64,000 bases of DNA, taken from the NCBI GenBank assembly GCA_017794925.1, contig CP051238.1, positions 2,620,179 through 2,684,178 of the forward strand, written 5' to 3'. The notes beneath the pieces were generated by a model. It saw nothing but the letters and a program-made list of their open reading frames with translations. It had not been told where the DNA came from and made no database searches. This stretch comes from Aestuariibacter sp. Its GTDB lineage: Bacteria > Pseudomonadota > Gammaproteobacteria > Enterobacterales > Alteromonadaceae. Position 1 is the stretch's first letter. Every line of letters starts with the position of its first letter. Positions 26,977-36,239 of the stretch are shown in pieces. Made by a program: the position numbers and the translations under genes.

Positions 26977-29067
26977 ATGTTCAGCAGTATTCGCACGGCA
27001 ATGGTAGTCATACTCAGCGTGGTGGTGATGGCATCATCTGCGAGTGTGCTATGGCTCACTGTTTCTGAACATGAGCAACTCTTCTTAGAATCGCAACAAA
27101 ATAATCTATTTGCGCTAACCAGAAATATGGCAAACGATCTGGTGCCGTTCATGGAACAAGAGTCACGGGATACCTTTTCACTGAGTGTGGTGTTGCTGCG
27201 TTTAGAGCCGTATCGCAACGTGATTAATGCCAGCATTTTTGATAACGACGGGGAGCTGGTAGAGTTTTATGTTGGTTTGCAGGGACGAAGAGATAGTCAG
27301 GATATTCTGGCATCAAAATATTCGCCAGCCGAAATGGAAATGGGGATCAGTATTTCTGATGGCAAACTATACAGTCTCGAACGCATCGGTGAACAGGCCT
27401 TTCCAGTTGGTTATCTGCTTATTGCATTGGATCTGAATAAAAGTTTATCTGAAAGCCGGCGTTCACTCATCTTCAGAACCATGCCATGGGCAGTGTTATT
27501 ACTCTCATCGACGATTTTGCTTTCGTTTGCCATGCTCAGGCAAGCTTTCAGGCCGCTTGATGCGGTCACTCGGTTTACCCAACTCGTCACTGAGAATAAA
27601 GATTATGCGTCACGCCACCTGGTGAGGGGGACAGCAGAAATTCGTCGTTTGGGGCAGCACATTAACCGGTTAATGGAAACGATAGAAGAAGAGCTTAATA
27701 TTAATCAGCAGCAAACGAAAACGCTGATGGAGCAGCAGGTCACAATGACCCGGCTGGCTAACTTCGATAGTCTGACGGGGTTGCCTAACCGGCAATTCGT
27801 TATGGATACCATTAAAATTGAGCTAGCGCGCGCAAGGCGGTCTAACGATGATCTGATTTTAATGTTTTTTGACTTAGACGGTTTTAAGGGGATCAATGAC
27901 TCACTTGGGCATGAGACGGGCGATTTGATCCTGATTGAAGTAGCAGAGCGGGTTAAATCGATATTGCGGGATGGTGACATTCTGGCGCGATTAGGTGGCG
28001 ACGAGTTTTTAATTATTCCTGATAGAGATGCCACAGAGCTTAATATGATCACGGTTTCAGAGCGTGTATTGTCTGCATTCAGTGAACCGTTCAAACTCAA
28101 TGGGCTTTCTCTCAAACTGGGTGTCAGTATTGGGGTGGCGAAAGCGAAAGAAGCGGGCTATGAATTAAGTCAATTAGTCAGCAACGCCGATTTGGCAATG
28201 TACCGCTCCAAGGCCCGGGGGCGAGGTGTGTATACAATATTTAGTCCGGAGATGTCTGAGTCGCATAAACGTAAAATCATGATTGCCAACAGTATCGATA
28301 ATGCGATTGCTGAAAATGAATTCTGTCTTTACTACCAACCGAAAGTAGATAGCAACGGTATTCAGGTTGGGTTTGAAGCTTTAATTCGTTGGCATCATCC
28401 CGAAATGGGTAACATTATGCCGGGTGAATTTATTTTAGTCGCGGAGCAATCCGGTAAAATAACGGCGATTACACAATGGGTAATAAGACGGGCATGTGAG
28501 GAACTGGGGCAAATTACTGACCGGTTCTCGAGCCGGGTCAGGGTGGCAATCAATTTATCAGTGCATGATTTACGGCACAGCGATTTATTTGACTGGATAT
28601 ACACCGCGTTTAATGAGTACAAGGTCAACCCAAGAAATATTGAGTTTGAAGTGACCGAATCGGCATACCTTGATAACTTCGAATCCAGTGAGAAATTATT
28701 TAAACGTCTGCACAATCTGGGTTGTAAAATTGCACTGGACGACTTTGGAACCGGCTACTCTTCGTTAAGTTACCTAACCCAAATTACTATTGATACTCTC
28801 AAAATCGACCGCCAGTTTGTTATGCAGCTTGAAACTTCTGAGCGTTGCCGCTTGGTCACGGTATCGATTATTGATTTGGCAAAACGCCTGAGCCTGAAGA
28901 TTTGTGCCGAGGGCGTAGAGACCAAAAGTCAATGGGAGTATTTATGTGACCAAGGCTGTGATACGGTGCAGGGCTACTTGTTCAGTAAGCCGGTACCTAT
29001 TGACCAGCTGAAAGATAATAAGCAAGAAATTCCTCACGATTTTACCAACTACAACATCGACTTGTAA
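26977..29067 (+). CDS. Membrane GGDEF-EAL protein with CHASE8-like sensor
   Basis: 696 residues. TM1 is at about 8-29, followed by a periplasmic segment (about 30-165) resembling CHASE8 (NASIFDNDGELV), TM2 at about 168-188, a HAMP-like linker, GGDEF (motif GGDEF at 340-344) and EAL (EAL at 467-469, with DDFGTGYSS, KIDRQF and AEGVET). Both active sites look intact, so it could make or break cyclic di-GMP. CHASE8 sensors occur in YfiN/TpbB-type proteins, which are held in check by periplasmic partners. A small periplasmic protein gene lies just downstream on the other strand. Confidence 0.92.
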   Translation: MFSSIRTAMVVILSVVVMASSASVLWLTVSEHEQLFLESQQNNLFALTRNMANDLVPFMEQESRDTFSLSVVLLRLEPYRNVINASIFDNDGELVEFYVGLQGRRDSQDILASKYSPAEMEMGISISDGKLYSLERIGEQAFPVGYLLIALDLNKSLSESRRSLIFRTMPWAVLLLSSTILLSFAMLRQAFRPLDAVTRFTQLVTENKDYASRHLVRGTAEIRRLGQHINRLMETIEEELNINQQQTKTLMEQQVTMTRLANFDSLTGLPNRQFVMDTIKIELARARRSNDDLILMFFDLDGFKGINDSLGHETGDLILIEVAERVKSILRDGDILARLGGDEFLIIPDRDATELNMITVSERVLSAFSEPFKLNGLSLKLGVSIGVAKAKEAGYELSQLVSNADLAMYRSKARGRGVYTIFSPEMSESHKRKIMIANSIDNAIAENEFCLYYQPKVDSNGIQVGFEALIRWHHPEMGNIMPGEFILVAEQSGKITAITQWVIRRACEELGQITDRFSSRVRVAINLSVHDLRHSDLFDWIYTAFNEYKVNPRNIEFEVTESAYLDNFESSEKLFKRLHNLGCKIALDDFGTGYSSLSYLTQITIDTLKIDRQFVMQLETSERCRLVTVSIIDLAKRLSLKICAEGVETKSQWEYLCDQGCDTVQGYLFSKPVPIDQLKDNKQEIPHDFTNYNIDL

Positions 29068-29114
29068 TAACAGGTAAATTACCCCTCCCCAGTCTGCATA
29101 CTGAATGAAGTTAG

Positions 29115-29543
29115 CTATTGCGGTGACTGGGATTCAAAAATAACTTTCACATTATCCGGGAGCGGTGTACCAGCGGGCAGGTAGGCGACAGTATTATCGG
29201 TGGATTGCACCATAAGAATCGCTTCTTCGGGATTGAGAGCTTCAACTGGTCGTTGTTTACGTCCACTGAAACGCATTTGCGCCCAGTAAGCCTGGATCCT
29301 GGATTCGGTGAGGCCAACAACGCGAACGTTAAAAATTGACCTGGCTAATTCACCTGGCGCTAAGGCAATAGGGGTAATCTCGCCAAGCCCGAGGTTGCCC
29401 ATATATAAATTTCTTAGCATGATCTTACTGACACTCTGCAATTCAGTGTCACTTTGGGTAATGACGATAATATGTTCATCCTGTTGAGCCCATATTGATA
29501 AGGGCATAAAGAGCAGGAGGATAAGAAGCAGTCGCAATTTCAT
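29115..29543 (-). CDS. Small periplasmic phosphate-binding-protein-like (PBP-like_2) protein
   Basis: 142 residues from the ATG at 29541-29543, with a signal peptide (about 1-20, ...SIWA). The fold resembles one lobe of phosphate-binding proteins: SVSKIMLRNLYMGNLGLG, then ARSIFNVRVVGLTESRIQAYWAQMRFSGRKQRP and NTVAYLPAG. At about half the length of PstS it is not a full transporter subunit; such proteins are often found beside cyclic-di-GMP or two-component sensors. Its ATG overlaps the stop of the porin-like gene by 1 nt (TGATG). It converges with the GGDEF-EAL gene, 47 nt apart. Confidence 0.8.
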   Translation of the reverse strand: MKLRLLLILLLFMPLSIWAQQDEHIIVITQSDTELQSVSKIMLRNLYMGNLGLGEITPIALAPGELARSIFNVRVVGLTESRIQAYWAQMRFSGRKQRPVEALNPEEAILMVQSTDNTVAYLPAGTPLPDNVKVIFESQSPQ

Positions 29544-30733
29544 CAAAATACCCACTCCACAGCAAATTGATACAGTGTTGCAGAACGAGATGCTTCATGA
29601 TGCGTTGTGTCAAAAAAGCTTCGTTGTCCGGGTTGCCCACGCAGAAGCGTCATGTCTGCTTTTAGCGCAATATTCTCAGAAAAGTCATAACGAACTCCAA
29701 AAGCCAGACTGTTCAGTGAATCCTTGGCAAGGGATGCGTATACCTGGGTATAAGTGGCTGCCAGTTGATCAACCTGCGGCGCGAGTCCCATTGGGATCTC
29801 GTTTACAGGGGCCGGGTAAGACGCATGCGAAGTTGCAACCGTGCTGTGCAGTGTGAATGGCGGTAGATATAACCCGGCAGAGATATAAGCACTGGACAAC
29901 GTGGGAAAGACAAACGCTTCGCTCAGCAGCTTAATGACCTCTGCTTCTATAAAATAATCCATATCGTGATAGGCTACACCTGCAAACAGTACTTCTACCT
30001 TACCTTTTGTAGACAATGAATCTGCGGTTGCCTGATAGCCCGCTTGCTGCAAAACACCCGCTAAACCATTTAACTGGTCCAACACTAAGTCGATATCTCC
30101 TCTGTGGTAACCTAATTGAGCAGACAGGTATTGCCATCGTAAGTTACCAATTAAACCCGCGAAGTTTTCTACATCGGGCTGAACGGTGAGGTTGGCAATG
30201 TCATACTGGTCATTGAATTCACCGTAATAGCCTTCCAGTGACATTTGTACTTCCTGAGTACCAAATCGGTATTTAACATTCAGGCCATCATAAGTCGGAA
30301 ACAGAACGCCATTGTAAAGTTGTTGTGGTGGCGTAATCCAATGATATGCAAAGCCTACGTTTAGCACGTCTGAATATCGGAAGAAGGGCGTGCGTTGTTT
30401 GCCTATTCGAATTTGCCATTGTTCATCGACATCATACGTTAAATATAACCATTCAATACCAGACTCGCGGTTATTATTGCTATGCGCTAAAAGTTGTGAG
30501 GTCACGGTGACTTTAGGCATGACCTGCCAATCGATTTGCAGCGCTGCGAGACTTTGGCTATCGAAGCTCAATTCATCCTCGTAGCCTTGGTAGGATAATT
30601 CCGGGTCATCCAGATAACCACTTACAACTCTTCCGAAGCCCGATATTTGTACAGGCGACTCAGTGGCTTTCGCTGGTATTGACAGGCATGCAGACAACAA
30701 CAGCAGGTTCATTAACCGATGATTCAATAACAT
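29543..30733 (-). CDS. Outer-membrane porin-like beta-barrel protein
   Basis: 396 residues with a signal peptide (about 1-23, ...IPAKA). Alternating hydrophobic strands with many Tyr and Gly and a C-terminal ...LYQFAVEWVF ending in Phe are typical of a beta-barrel recognised by the BAM complex. Early segments (QISGFGRVVSGYLDD, WLYLTYDVDEQWQIRIGKQRTPFF) resemble porins related to OprP or DcaP. It is coupled to the following small periplasmic protein. Substrate unknown. Confidence 0.8.
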   Translation of the reverse strand: MLLNHRLMNLLLLSACLSIPAKATESPVQISGFGRVVSGYLDDPELSYQGYEDELSFDSQSLAALQIDWQVMPKVTVTSQLLAHSNNNRESGIEWLYLTYDVDEQWQIRIGKQRTPFFRYSDVLNVGFAYHWITPPQQLYNGVLFPTYDGLNVKYRFGTQEVQMSLEGYYGEFNDQYDIANLTVQPDVENFAGLIGNLRWQYLSAQLGYHRGDIDLVLDQLNGLAGVLQQAGYQATADSLSTKGKVEVLFAGVAYHDMDYFIEAEVIKLLSEAFVFPTLSSAYISAGLYLPPFTLHSTVATSHASYPAPVNEIPMGLAPQVDQLAATYTQVYASLAKDSLNSLAFGVRYDFSENIALKADMTLLRGQPGQRSFFDTTHHEASRSATLYQFAVEWVF

Positions 30734-30978
30734 AGGATATCTTATTCATTCTTGCTCTTTAAAAAGTAAGACACAGTTGGGCTTTCTACAAGGTTCAGCC
30801 TAATAAAAATTCAATGGCTGTTACCTATTTGCAACATTAACGTAGCCATTACCCGGTGTTATTTTCAGTTAAATGTTGGAAATGATTGATAAGCTATTGA
30901 ATAAATAGTGTTTTTAATAGTTGGTACGCTCGGTGCAATAGCTTAACTACTACAATAAATAGTGATGGAGTTTTTCCC

Positions 30979-31227
30979 ATGCGTAAATTACTGATTCTTT
31001 GTTTTGCCACAGCCAGCTTTTCTTCAATGGCGACATTGTCGGGTGTTGAGTTTATGGAACAAATGGACTCTGATGATGATGGATACATCACGCTGCGTGA
31101 AGCAGTAAAAAATACGGATTTATTACGAGAGTTTGGTCATATTGATATCGATGAAGACGGAAAAATTTCTGAAGCAGAGTTGATAGCCTCAGATTACGGT
31201 CGTGAAGTCCTATCGCTGCCTATTTAA
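30979..31227 (+). CDS. Small secreted EF-hand protein
   Basis: 82 residues. A signal peptide of about 18 residues (...SSMA) is followed by two complete 12-residue EF-hand loops: D30-S-D-D-D-G-Y-I-T-L-R-E41 and D56-I-D-E-D-G-K-I-S-E-A-E67. Both have acidic residues at positions 1, 3, 5 and 12 and Gly at 6, so calcium binding is likely. GATGGAG lies upstream of the start. It precedes glrK by 44 nt on the same strand, so it may share control with that operon. Role unknown; a periplasmic calcium buffer or sensor is a guess. Confidence 0.85.
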   Translation: MRKLLILCFATASFSSMATLSGVEFMEQMDSDDDGYITLREAVKNTDLLREFGHIDIDEDGKISEAELIASDYGREVLSLPI

Positions 31228-31271
31228 GGGCGACGCTGACCGTTTTAATTGATTGAATAGGCGCTAACACA

Positions 31272-32732
31272 TTGTCGAAATCTCAACGCTATGCGATGCT
31301 TGCGACTTCTTTGATTGAGAGCGGATCACTTTTGCGTTTAGGATCGTTACGACAATTAATACTGGGCAGTTTTATGGTGGCTCTGATGCCGCTGGCTGCG
31401 TTGCTGTGGCAAAGCCATACTGACCTTGCCAGGGTGAGCCAACTGACCGTTAAAGAGACACAGCACATTGCTTCTCTTGTCTCTAAAGTGCAACAGCTCG
31501 AGAGCGCCAGCGTTGTCCTGGAAAGAGCATTGCGCCAATACCAGGTGTTAAAAAATGACGTGGCAGCCGGATTGGTTGAAAATGCTTTAGGGCGTTTTTC
31601 AGAACAGCACCGGGCAATTTGTGACGTTGAAAAGCGTGTGAACGGATGTGTTCAGTTGCGGCAAACCGTTACGACGCTGCGCGGTTTCAGAGCGTTTGAT
31701 AATGCCGATATGCTGGCGAACCAGCTAACGTTAATGCGCCAGCAATTGGCGGATATCGATGTTAGCGTGGACGACGCTATTGCCGACAGACTGGTGACAC
31801 AACAACAGGATGTCTCGGCCATGCAGGTAAGGCAATCCTGGTTGAGTGCCTTATTGGTGTCTGTATCACTGGCGCTGATTTTGCTGGGTAGCCAGTTAGT
31901 GATTAATCCGGTGAGAAAGCTCAAGTTAATCATCAGAATGCTAGCCAGACAGCAGGGGCACCTGCCACCCCTATCTACCAAAGCTCCACGTGAACTGGCC
32001 GGGGTTGAGCAGGATTTACATTGGCTGGGTGAACGTCTATCGCAATTAGAGCATATTCGTACTGCATTGCTGCGTCATGCTGCACATGAATTAAAAACGC
32101 CGCTGGCGAGTATGAAAGAGGGCTGTGCCCTGTTAACTGATGGATCCGTCGGTGCATTGAGTGCATCACAACAGGAAGTAATGAGTTTGATTAATGCCAG
32201 CACGATGCGTTTAAATACGCTGATCGAAAAATTGCTGGACTACAACCTGTTACTGCAGCAAGCCCAACCAAAGTTTACCCAGGTAGATGTCGACCACATG
32301 GTGAAGCAGTGTATAGGCGATTACAAACTCGCTTTGCAAAAGCACAATGTGGATATGCAGATTGATTGTAGGTCGATAACAGCAGATGAAGAATTGCTTC
32401 GACGTATTCTGGACAACCTGTTGTCCAACGCCGTGGCACATGGCGCATTGGATAAAACGATTCATATCAGGTTGTCTGTTGATGAAGACTTCGCTTACAT
32501 CGATGTGGCCAATGATGGGAAAAAGATTCCGAAAGAAAAAATTAGCAGCTTATTTGAACCCTTTATCCGAGGGGAAGGTGCCCGCAATGACAACGTGATT
32601 GGAACCGGGCTGGGGTTATCAATTGTTGCTGACTGCGCAAGGATAATGCATGGTGATGCAACCGTTATAGACGTGGACTATGCCGATGTGTGTTTTAGAG
32701 TCCGCATACCACAACAGGAAGATAGACATTAA
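31272..32732 (+). CDS. glrK: Sensor histidine kinase GlrK (QseE)
   Basis: 486 residues as drawn from a TTG at 31272; an in-frame ATG at 31296 would give 478, and neither has a good ribosome-binding site. TM1 is at about 30-48, the periplasmic helical sensor at 49-188, TM2 at 190-212, then HAMP, HisKA with His272 (AAHELKTP) and a HATPase domain (NLLSNAVAHG, GTGLGLSIV). It is followed at once by a QseG-like lipoprotein and a sigma-54 regulator, the glrK-qseG-glrR order of enterobacteria. In those, the system senses envelope stress. Confidence 0.85.
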   Translation: MSKSQRYAMLATSLIESGSLLRLGSLRQLILGSFMVALMPLAALLWQSHTDLARVSQLTVKETQHIASLVSKVQQLESASVVLERALRQYQVLKNDVAAGLVENALGRFSEQHRAICDVEKRVNGCVQLRQTVTTLRGFRAFDNADMLANQLTLMRQQLADIDVSVDDAIADRLVTQQQDVSAMQVRQSWLSALLVSVSLALILLGSQLVINPVRKLKLIIRMLARQQGHLPPLSTKAPRELAGVEQDLHWLGERLSQLEHIRTALLRHAAHELKTPLASMKEGCALLTDGSVGALSASQQEVMSLINASTMRLNTLIEKLLDYNLLLQQAQPKFTQVDVDHMVKQCIGDYKLALQKHNVDMQIDCRSITADEELLRRILDNLLSNAVAHGALDKTIHIRLSVDEDFAYIDVANDGKKIPKEKISSLFEPFIRGEGARNDNVIGTGLGLSIVADCARIMHGDATVIDVDYADVCFRVRIPQQEDRH

Positions 32733-33310
32733 TGAAACGTTACGGCGTGTTAGCAGTTGTCGTTGGATTGGCAGGGTGTCAGTTATTGCCTTCAACGACC
32801 ACCGTGACCGATATTTCTGAAAACAAAATGGAACAGACGAAAGTCGTGGAGACCGACTGTGTTTTCCTTGTTGAGCCAATGGATGACGCACGATGCGAGA
32901 TGGATTTCTGGCAGGATTACTGGATTCAGGTTGACCAGGTAAGCTGGCCAGAGCGCCAGACACTTATAGAATCACTAGCCGACTCACCAGACCAGTTATT
33001 GCAGAAGATAATACTCTCACAACCGGTCAATACACCATACAAAGCCAGGCTGCGTGCACAGCACTGGATTGAACAAGTTATGCCGCGGCTTACTCCCGGG
33101 GCGCAGGGGTGGCTGACTACGGTGGTCAACAAACCCAGTGGCCATATGCTCGAACTAGAATCAGCGGTCACAATTTTAAGTAATATTAATAATCAGCAAG
33201 ACAAAACACTGACCCAGCAGGAACAGCAGATTCAGCAACTCAAAGCCCAGTTAGAAGCGTTGATGAAAATTGAATCTAACCTGATGAATCAGGAGGAAAC
33301 AGAACAATGA
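32732..33310 (+). CDS. qseG: QseG-like outer-membrane lipoprotein
   Basis: 192 residues. The signal MKRYGVLAVVVGLAGC ends in a lipobox (Cys16). The C-terminal 40 residues form a Gln-rich coiled coil. The start shares one base with the glrK stop, and the end overlaps glrR by 4 nt. QseG in E. coli binds GlrK in the periplasm and stimulates it. The family match rests mainly on this gene order and on the size; sequence conservation is low in this family. Confidence 0.78.
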   Translation: MKRYGVLAVVVGLAGCQLLPSTTTVTDISENKMEQTKVVETDCVFLVEPMDDARCEMDFWQDYWIQVDQVSWPERQTLIESLADSPDQLLQKIILSQPVNTPYKARLRAQHWIEQVMPRLTPGAQGWLTTVVNKPSGHMLELESAVTILSNINNQQDKTLTQQEQQIQQLKAQLEALMKIESNLMNQEETEQ

Positions 33311-34647
33311 CCAGTAAAGAAAATCCGAAGTCACATATTCTTTTAGTGGATGATGACAGCAGTCTGTTACGACTGATGACAATACGTCTGCAAAGCGAAG
33401 GATATGAAGTGACCACGGCAGACGATGGTCAGGAAGCGCTTAAAAAAATTCAAACCGGCAGTTTTGATTTAGTACTGAGTGATTTGCGTATGCCGGGCCT
33501 TGATGGTTTGAGTTTATTCGAAGAAATCATGGCAATACGCTCAGATATTCCGGTTATCTTAATGACCGCGCACGGCACTATTTCCGACGCGATTGAAGCG
33601 ACACAACGCGGTGTATTTGGCTTTTTAACCAAGCCGGTTGAACATGAAAAGCTGCGCGAGTTGCTCAATCGTGCGCTACAGCAGTCAAAAGCAGCAGAGC
33701 CCGGCGAGTGGTGCAAAGACATTATTACCCGTTCTGCCGATATGCTACATGTACTTGACCAGGCTTTCCGGATTGCGAAGCGTGAAGTCAGTGTACTGAT
33801 CACCGGTGCAAGTGGTACAGGTAAGGAGTTGTTGGCAAACGCTATTCATCGTGCAAGCGACCGTGCAGGGAATCCGTTTGTCGCTATCAACTGTGGTGCG
33901 CTGCCAGAGAATTTACTTGAGTCTGAATTGTTTGGTCATGTTAAGGGCGCGTTTACCGGTGCGGTTCAGGCCAATGGCGGTTTATTCAGGGAGGCGCACG
34001 GCGGTACGTTGTTTCTGGACGAAATAGGTGACATGCCAATGACACTGCAGGTTAAACTGCTGAGGGCATTGCAGGAGCGTCAAATTCGCCCGGTGGGCAG
34101 TAGCAAGTCAGTTGATATTGATGTGCGGGTTATTTCTGCAACACATAAAGATTTACATAAAGAAATGGAAGAGGGCACCTTCCGCGAAGATTTGTTCTAT
34201 CGCTTAAACGTGGTGAACCTGAAACTGCCGGCGTTAAAAGAACGCTCAGAAGACATCCCATTGCTGGCTCGTTCACTATTAAAGCAAAGTGCAGAGCGCC
34301 ATGGTGTTAAGGTTTCTCAATTTTCTGAAGACGCCCTGCAACACATGGTAAAAAGTGACTGGCCCGGTAACGTGCGTCAATTAGTCAATGTGGTTGAACA
34401 GTGTGTCGCATTAACCCAAACTCCGGTGATTCCGCTTCACCTTGTGGAGCAGGCGTTATCTGCGACCCGCCAAAGCTGGCCAACACTGACTGAAGCCAGA
34501 GACGCGTTTGAGCAAAAGTACCTTTTTAAGTTACTAAAAATGACAGACGGCAATGTTACTCGTGCCGCGGAACTGGCAGGCAGGAATCGTACAGACATGC
34601 ACAAGCTCATGAAAAAGCATGAGTTGGATGCAGGGGATTTCCGCTAG
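33307..34647 (+). CDS. glrR: Sigma-54-dependent response regulator GlrR (QseF)
   Basis: 446 residues, close to E. coli GlrR (444). Receiver domain with phospho-acceptor Asp59 (VLSDLRMPG) and Lys109; AAA+ domain with Walker A GASGTGKE (167-174), the sigma-54-contacting GAFTGA loop (214-219) and Walker B TLFLDEIGD; C-terminal Fis-type helix-turn-helix (about 400-440, GNVTRAAELAGRNRTDMHKLMKK). It activates sigma-54 promoters; in enterobacteria these include glmY and rpoE. Its targets here cannot be read. Confidence 0.94.
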   Translation: MTSKENPKSHILLVDDDSSLLRLMTIRLQSEGYEVTTADDGQEALKKIQTGSFDLVLSDLRMPGLDGLSLFEEIMAIRSDIPVILMTAHGTISDAIEATQRGVFGFLTKPVEHEKLRELLNRALQQSKAAEPGEWCKDIITRSADMLHVLDQAFRIAKREVSVLITGASGTGKELLANAIHRASDRAGNPFVAINCGALPENLLESELFGHVKGAFTGAVQANGGLFREAHGGTLFLDEIGDMPMTLQVKLLRALQERQIRPVGSSKSVDIDVRVISATHKDLHKEMEEGTFREDLFYRLNVVNLKLPALKERSEDIPLLARSLLKQSAERHGVKVSQFSEDALQHMVKSDWPGNVRQLVNVVEQCVALTQTPVIPLHLVEQALSATRQSWPTLTEARDAFEQKYLFKLLKMTDGNVTRAAELAGRNRTDMHKLMKKHELDAGDFR

Positions 34648-34796
34648 GCTTCCTATAAAAAATCTGCTGTAAATCCAGCCCGGTCTTTGCTGGCCGGGCC
34701 ATACACCGTTGTTCCCCAAAATACCAGAAACTATTGGCAAACCTTTGCTGGCATGGGATAGTGTTAAAATATTTAACAGATTATCGCGACACACAC

Positions 34797-36221
34797 ATGG
34801 ATGCACGCTCGGCAATGGTTAACTTCCTCACCCGGTTATTTACACTGATTTGTTTAATGGCCCCGCTTTGGGTATCGGCGCAAGCGGTGAACGAAGGACA
34901 AATTCTCAGTAAACTGAACGACATCATTCGCGATAAAACCACCAGTTACGATCTTCAGATAAACAAGCTTGATACGCTGATTGCCAATGCTAATGCGCTG
35001 CGTGCCGATACGGCGGAAAATGCGGTGTTGTCATACAAGTTATTGCTTGTGTCAAAACAGAACGAGTTTGAAGCTGTAAAAACGTTTGCTCAGCAAGTGT
35101 TGCAAAGGGCAATCCGCTCACAGGATTACCGCTCCCAGGGGTATGCATTGAGGGCTTTACTGGCTTATCAGGCAGCAGTTTCTCCCAGTGACACAATGGC
35201 AACTAAGCAACAACTGATGGCGTTACTTTCCAGACGTATCAAAGACAGCGACAAAGCGCTTATTTTGTACGATATCGGCAAAACAGACAGTAAAACCGGG
35301 AATGTTATGTCGGCGCTTGATTTCCTTGAGCAAGCGCAGCAGGCATTTTGGGACCTTTCGAATTACCTTGCCTGGCGGGACGTTATTGAGTTGCAAATAA
35401 CATTGTTACTCGACATGCAGTGGTACAGCAAAGCGCTGACAAAGTCCGAACAGCTGGTGTCTTTTTTACAAACCCAATCGGGTAACATGCCGTTCAAGTT
35501 AACTGACCGTATGCTATCAATCATGGCTGCCGAAAGTCAGTGGGAAGAGATTGAGAAAGTCGCAATACGGATGCTGGATGCAGGGGTAGGCAGTAATAAT
35601 ATTCAGGCGCAATTTACCGCGTCGTTCTGGTTAATGCATGTGAGTTTACAACGTCAGCAAATTGATATGGTGAATAAATGGCTGACTAAGCTGGACGACT
35701 GGATTGCTGAATATCCACAGTTGAAGCCGCATACGTTATTTGCGTTAGATAAAGCGACTTACTACATAGAAACCGGTGAGTTATTAATCGCTCAGCATTT
35801 GCAGGAGCAAACCTCGCTGGATGATCTGCGCGGCGGAGAAGATGCGTATCTTACAATACGACAGTATTTACTGAATCAGGTAGCGCTGGCTGTGGCACAA
35901 AATGACATTGCTGGTACTACGCAAGCCTATGAAGCCTTGTTGCAATGGATTGATGAGGAACGCAATCGGGTACTGACATTAACCATGGAGCAGATATCTA
36001 CTGACTTCGCTGCGCTTCAGCAAAGCTCCCAACGTGAAATTGCGTCATTAAGTCAGTCCCTTGCTATGCAAAAGGAGTCAGTAGGACGGGAAGCGACATT
36101 CAATAATATGTTAATTGTTATCGTGTGTGTACTTACGTTGATTATCGCTGGCTTGGGCTATTTTTACGTTAGGCTTAAAAACAAAAAACAGAGCTCGCGC
36201 CGACGTCGACGCTCAGCATAA
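34797..36221 (+). CDS. Membrane-anchored helical-repeat protein of unknown function
   Basis: 474 residues from the ATG at 34797; I reject an earlier in-frame ATG at 34734 because the residues between are not signal-like. A signal peptide (about 8-30, ...PLWVSAQA) is followed by about 380 residues of TPR-like helical hairpins, a coiled-coil stretch (about 405-435), one TM helix near 440-460 and a basic tail with six Arg. This gives a large periplasmic domain anchored by a C-terminal helix. I do not recognise a named family. It lies 149 nt after glrR; a separate promoter is likely. Confidence 0.8.
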   Translation: MDARSAMVNFLTRLFTLICLMAPLWVSAQAVNEGQILSKLNDIIRDKTTSYDLQINKLDTLIANANALRADTAENAVLSYKLLLVSKQNEFEAVKTFAQQVLQRAIRSQDYRSQGYALRALLAYQAAVSPSDTMATKQQLMALLSRRIKDSDKALILYDIGKTDSKTGNVMSALDFLEQAQQAFWDLSNYLAWRDVIELQITLLLDMQWYSKALTKSEQLVSFLQTQSGNMPFKLTDRMLSIMAAESQWEEIEKVAIRMLDAGVGSNNIQAQFTASFWLMHVSLQRQQIDMVNKWLTKLDDWIAEYPQLKPHTLFALDKATYYIETGELLIAQHLQEQTSLDDLRGGEDAYLTIRQYLLNQVALAVAQNDIAGTTQAYEALLQWIDEERNRVLTLTMEQISTDFAALQQSSQREIASLSQSLAMQKESVGREATFNNMLIVIVCVLTLIIAGLGYFYVRLKNKKQSSRRRRRSA

Positions 36222-36239
36222 ACTGACTGTCAGAACCAG

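Noticed and set aside
34735-34750. Sigma-54-like site (TTGGCAAACCTTTGCT) after glrR, which would have been an attractive GlrR target
   Set aside because: The GG and GC elements are one base closer than the strict -24/-12 spacing requires, and spacing changes usually abolish function.
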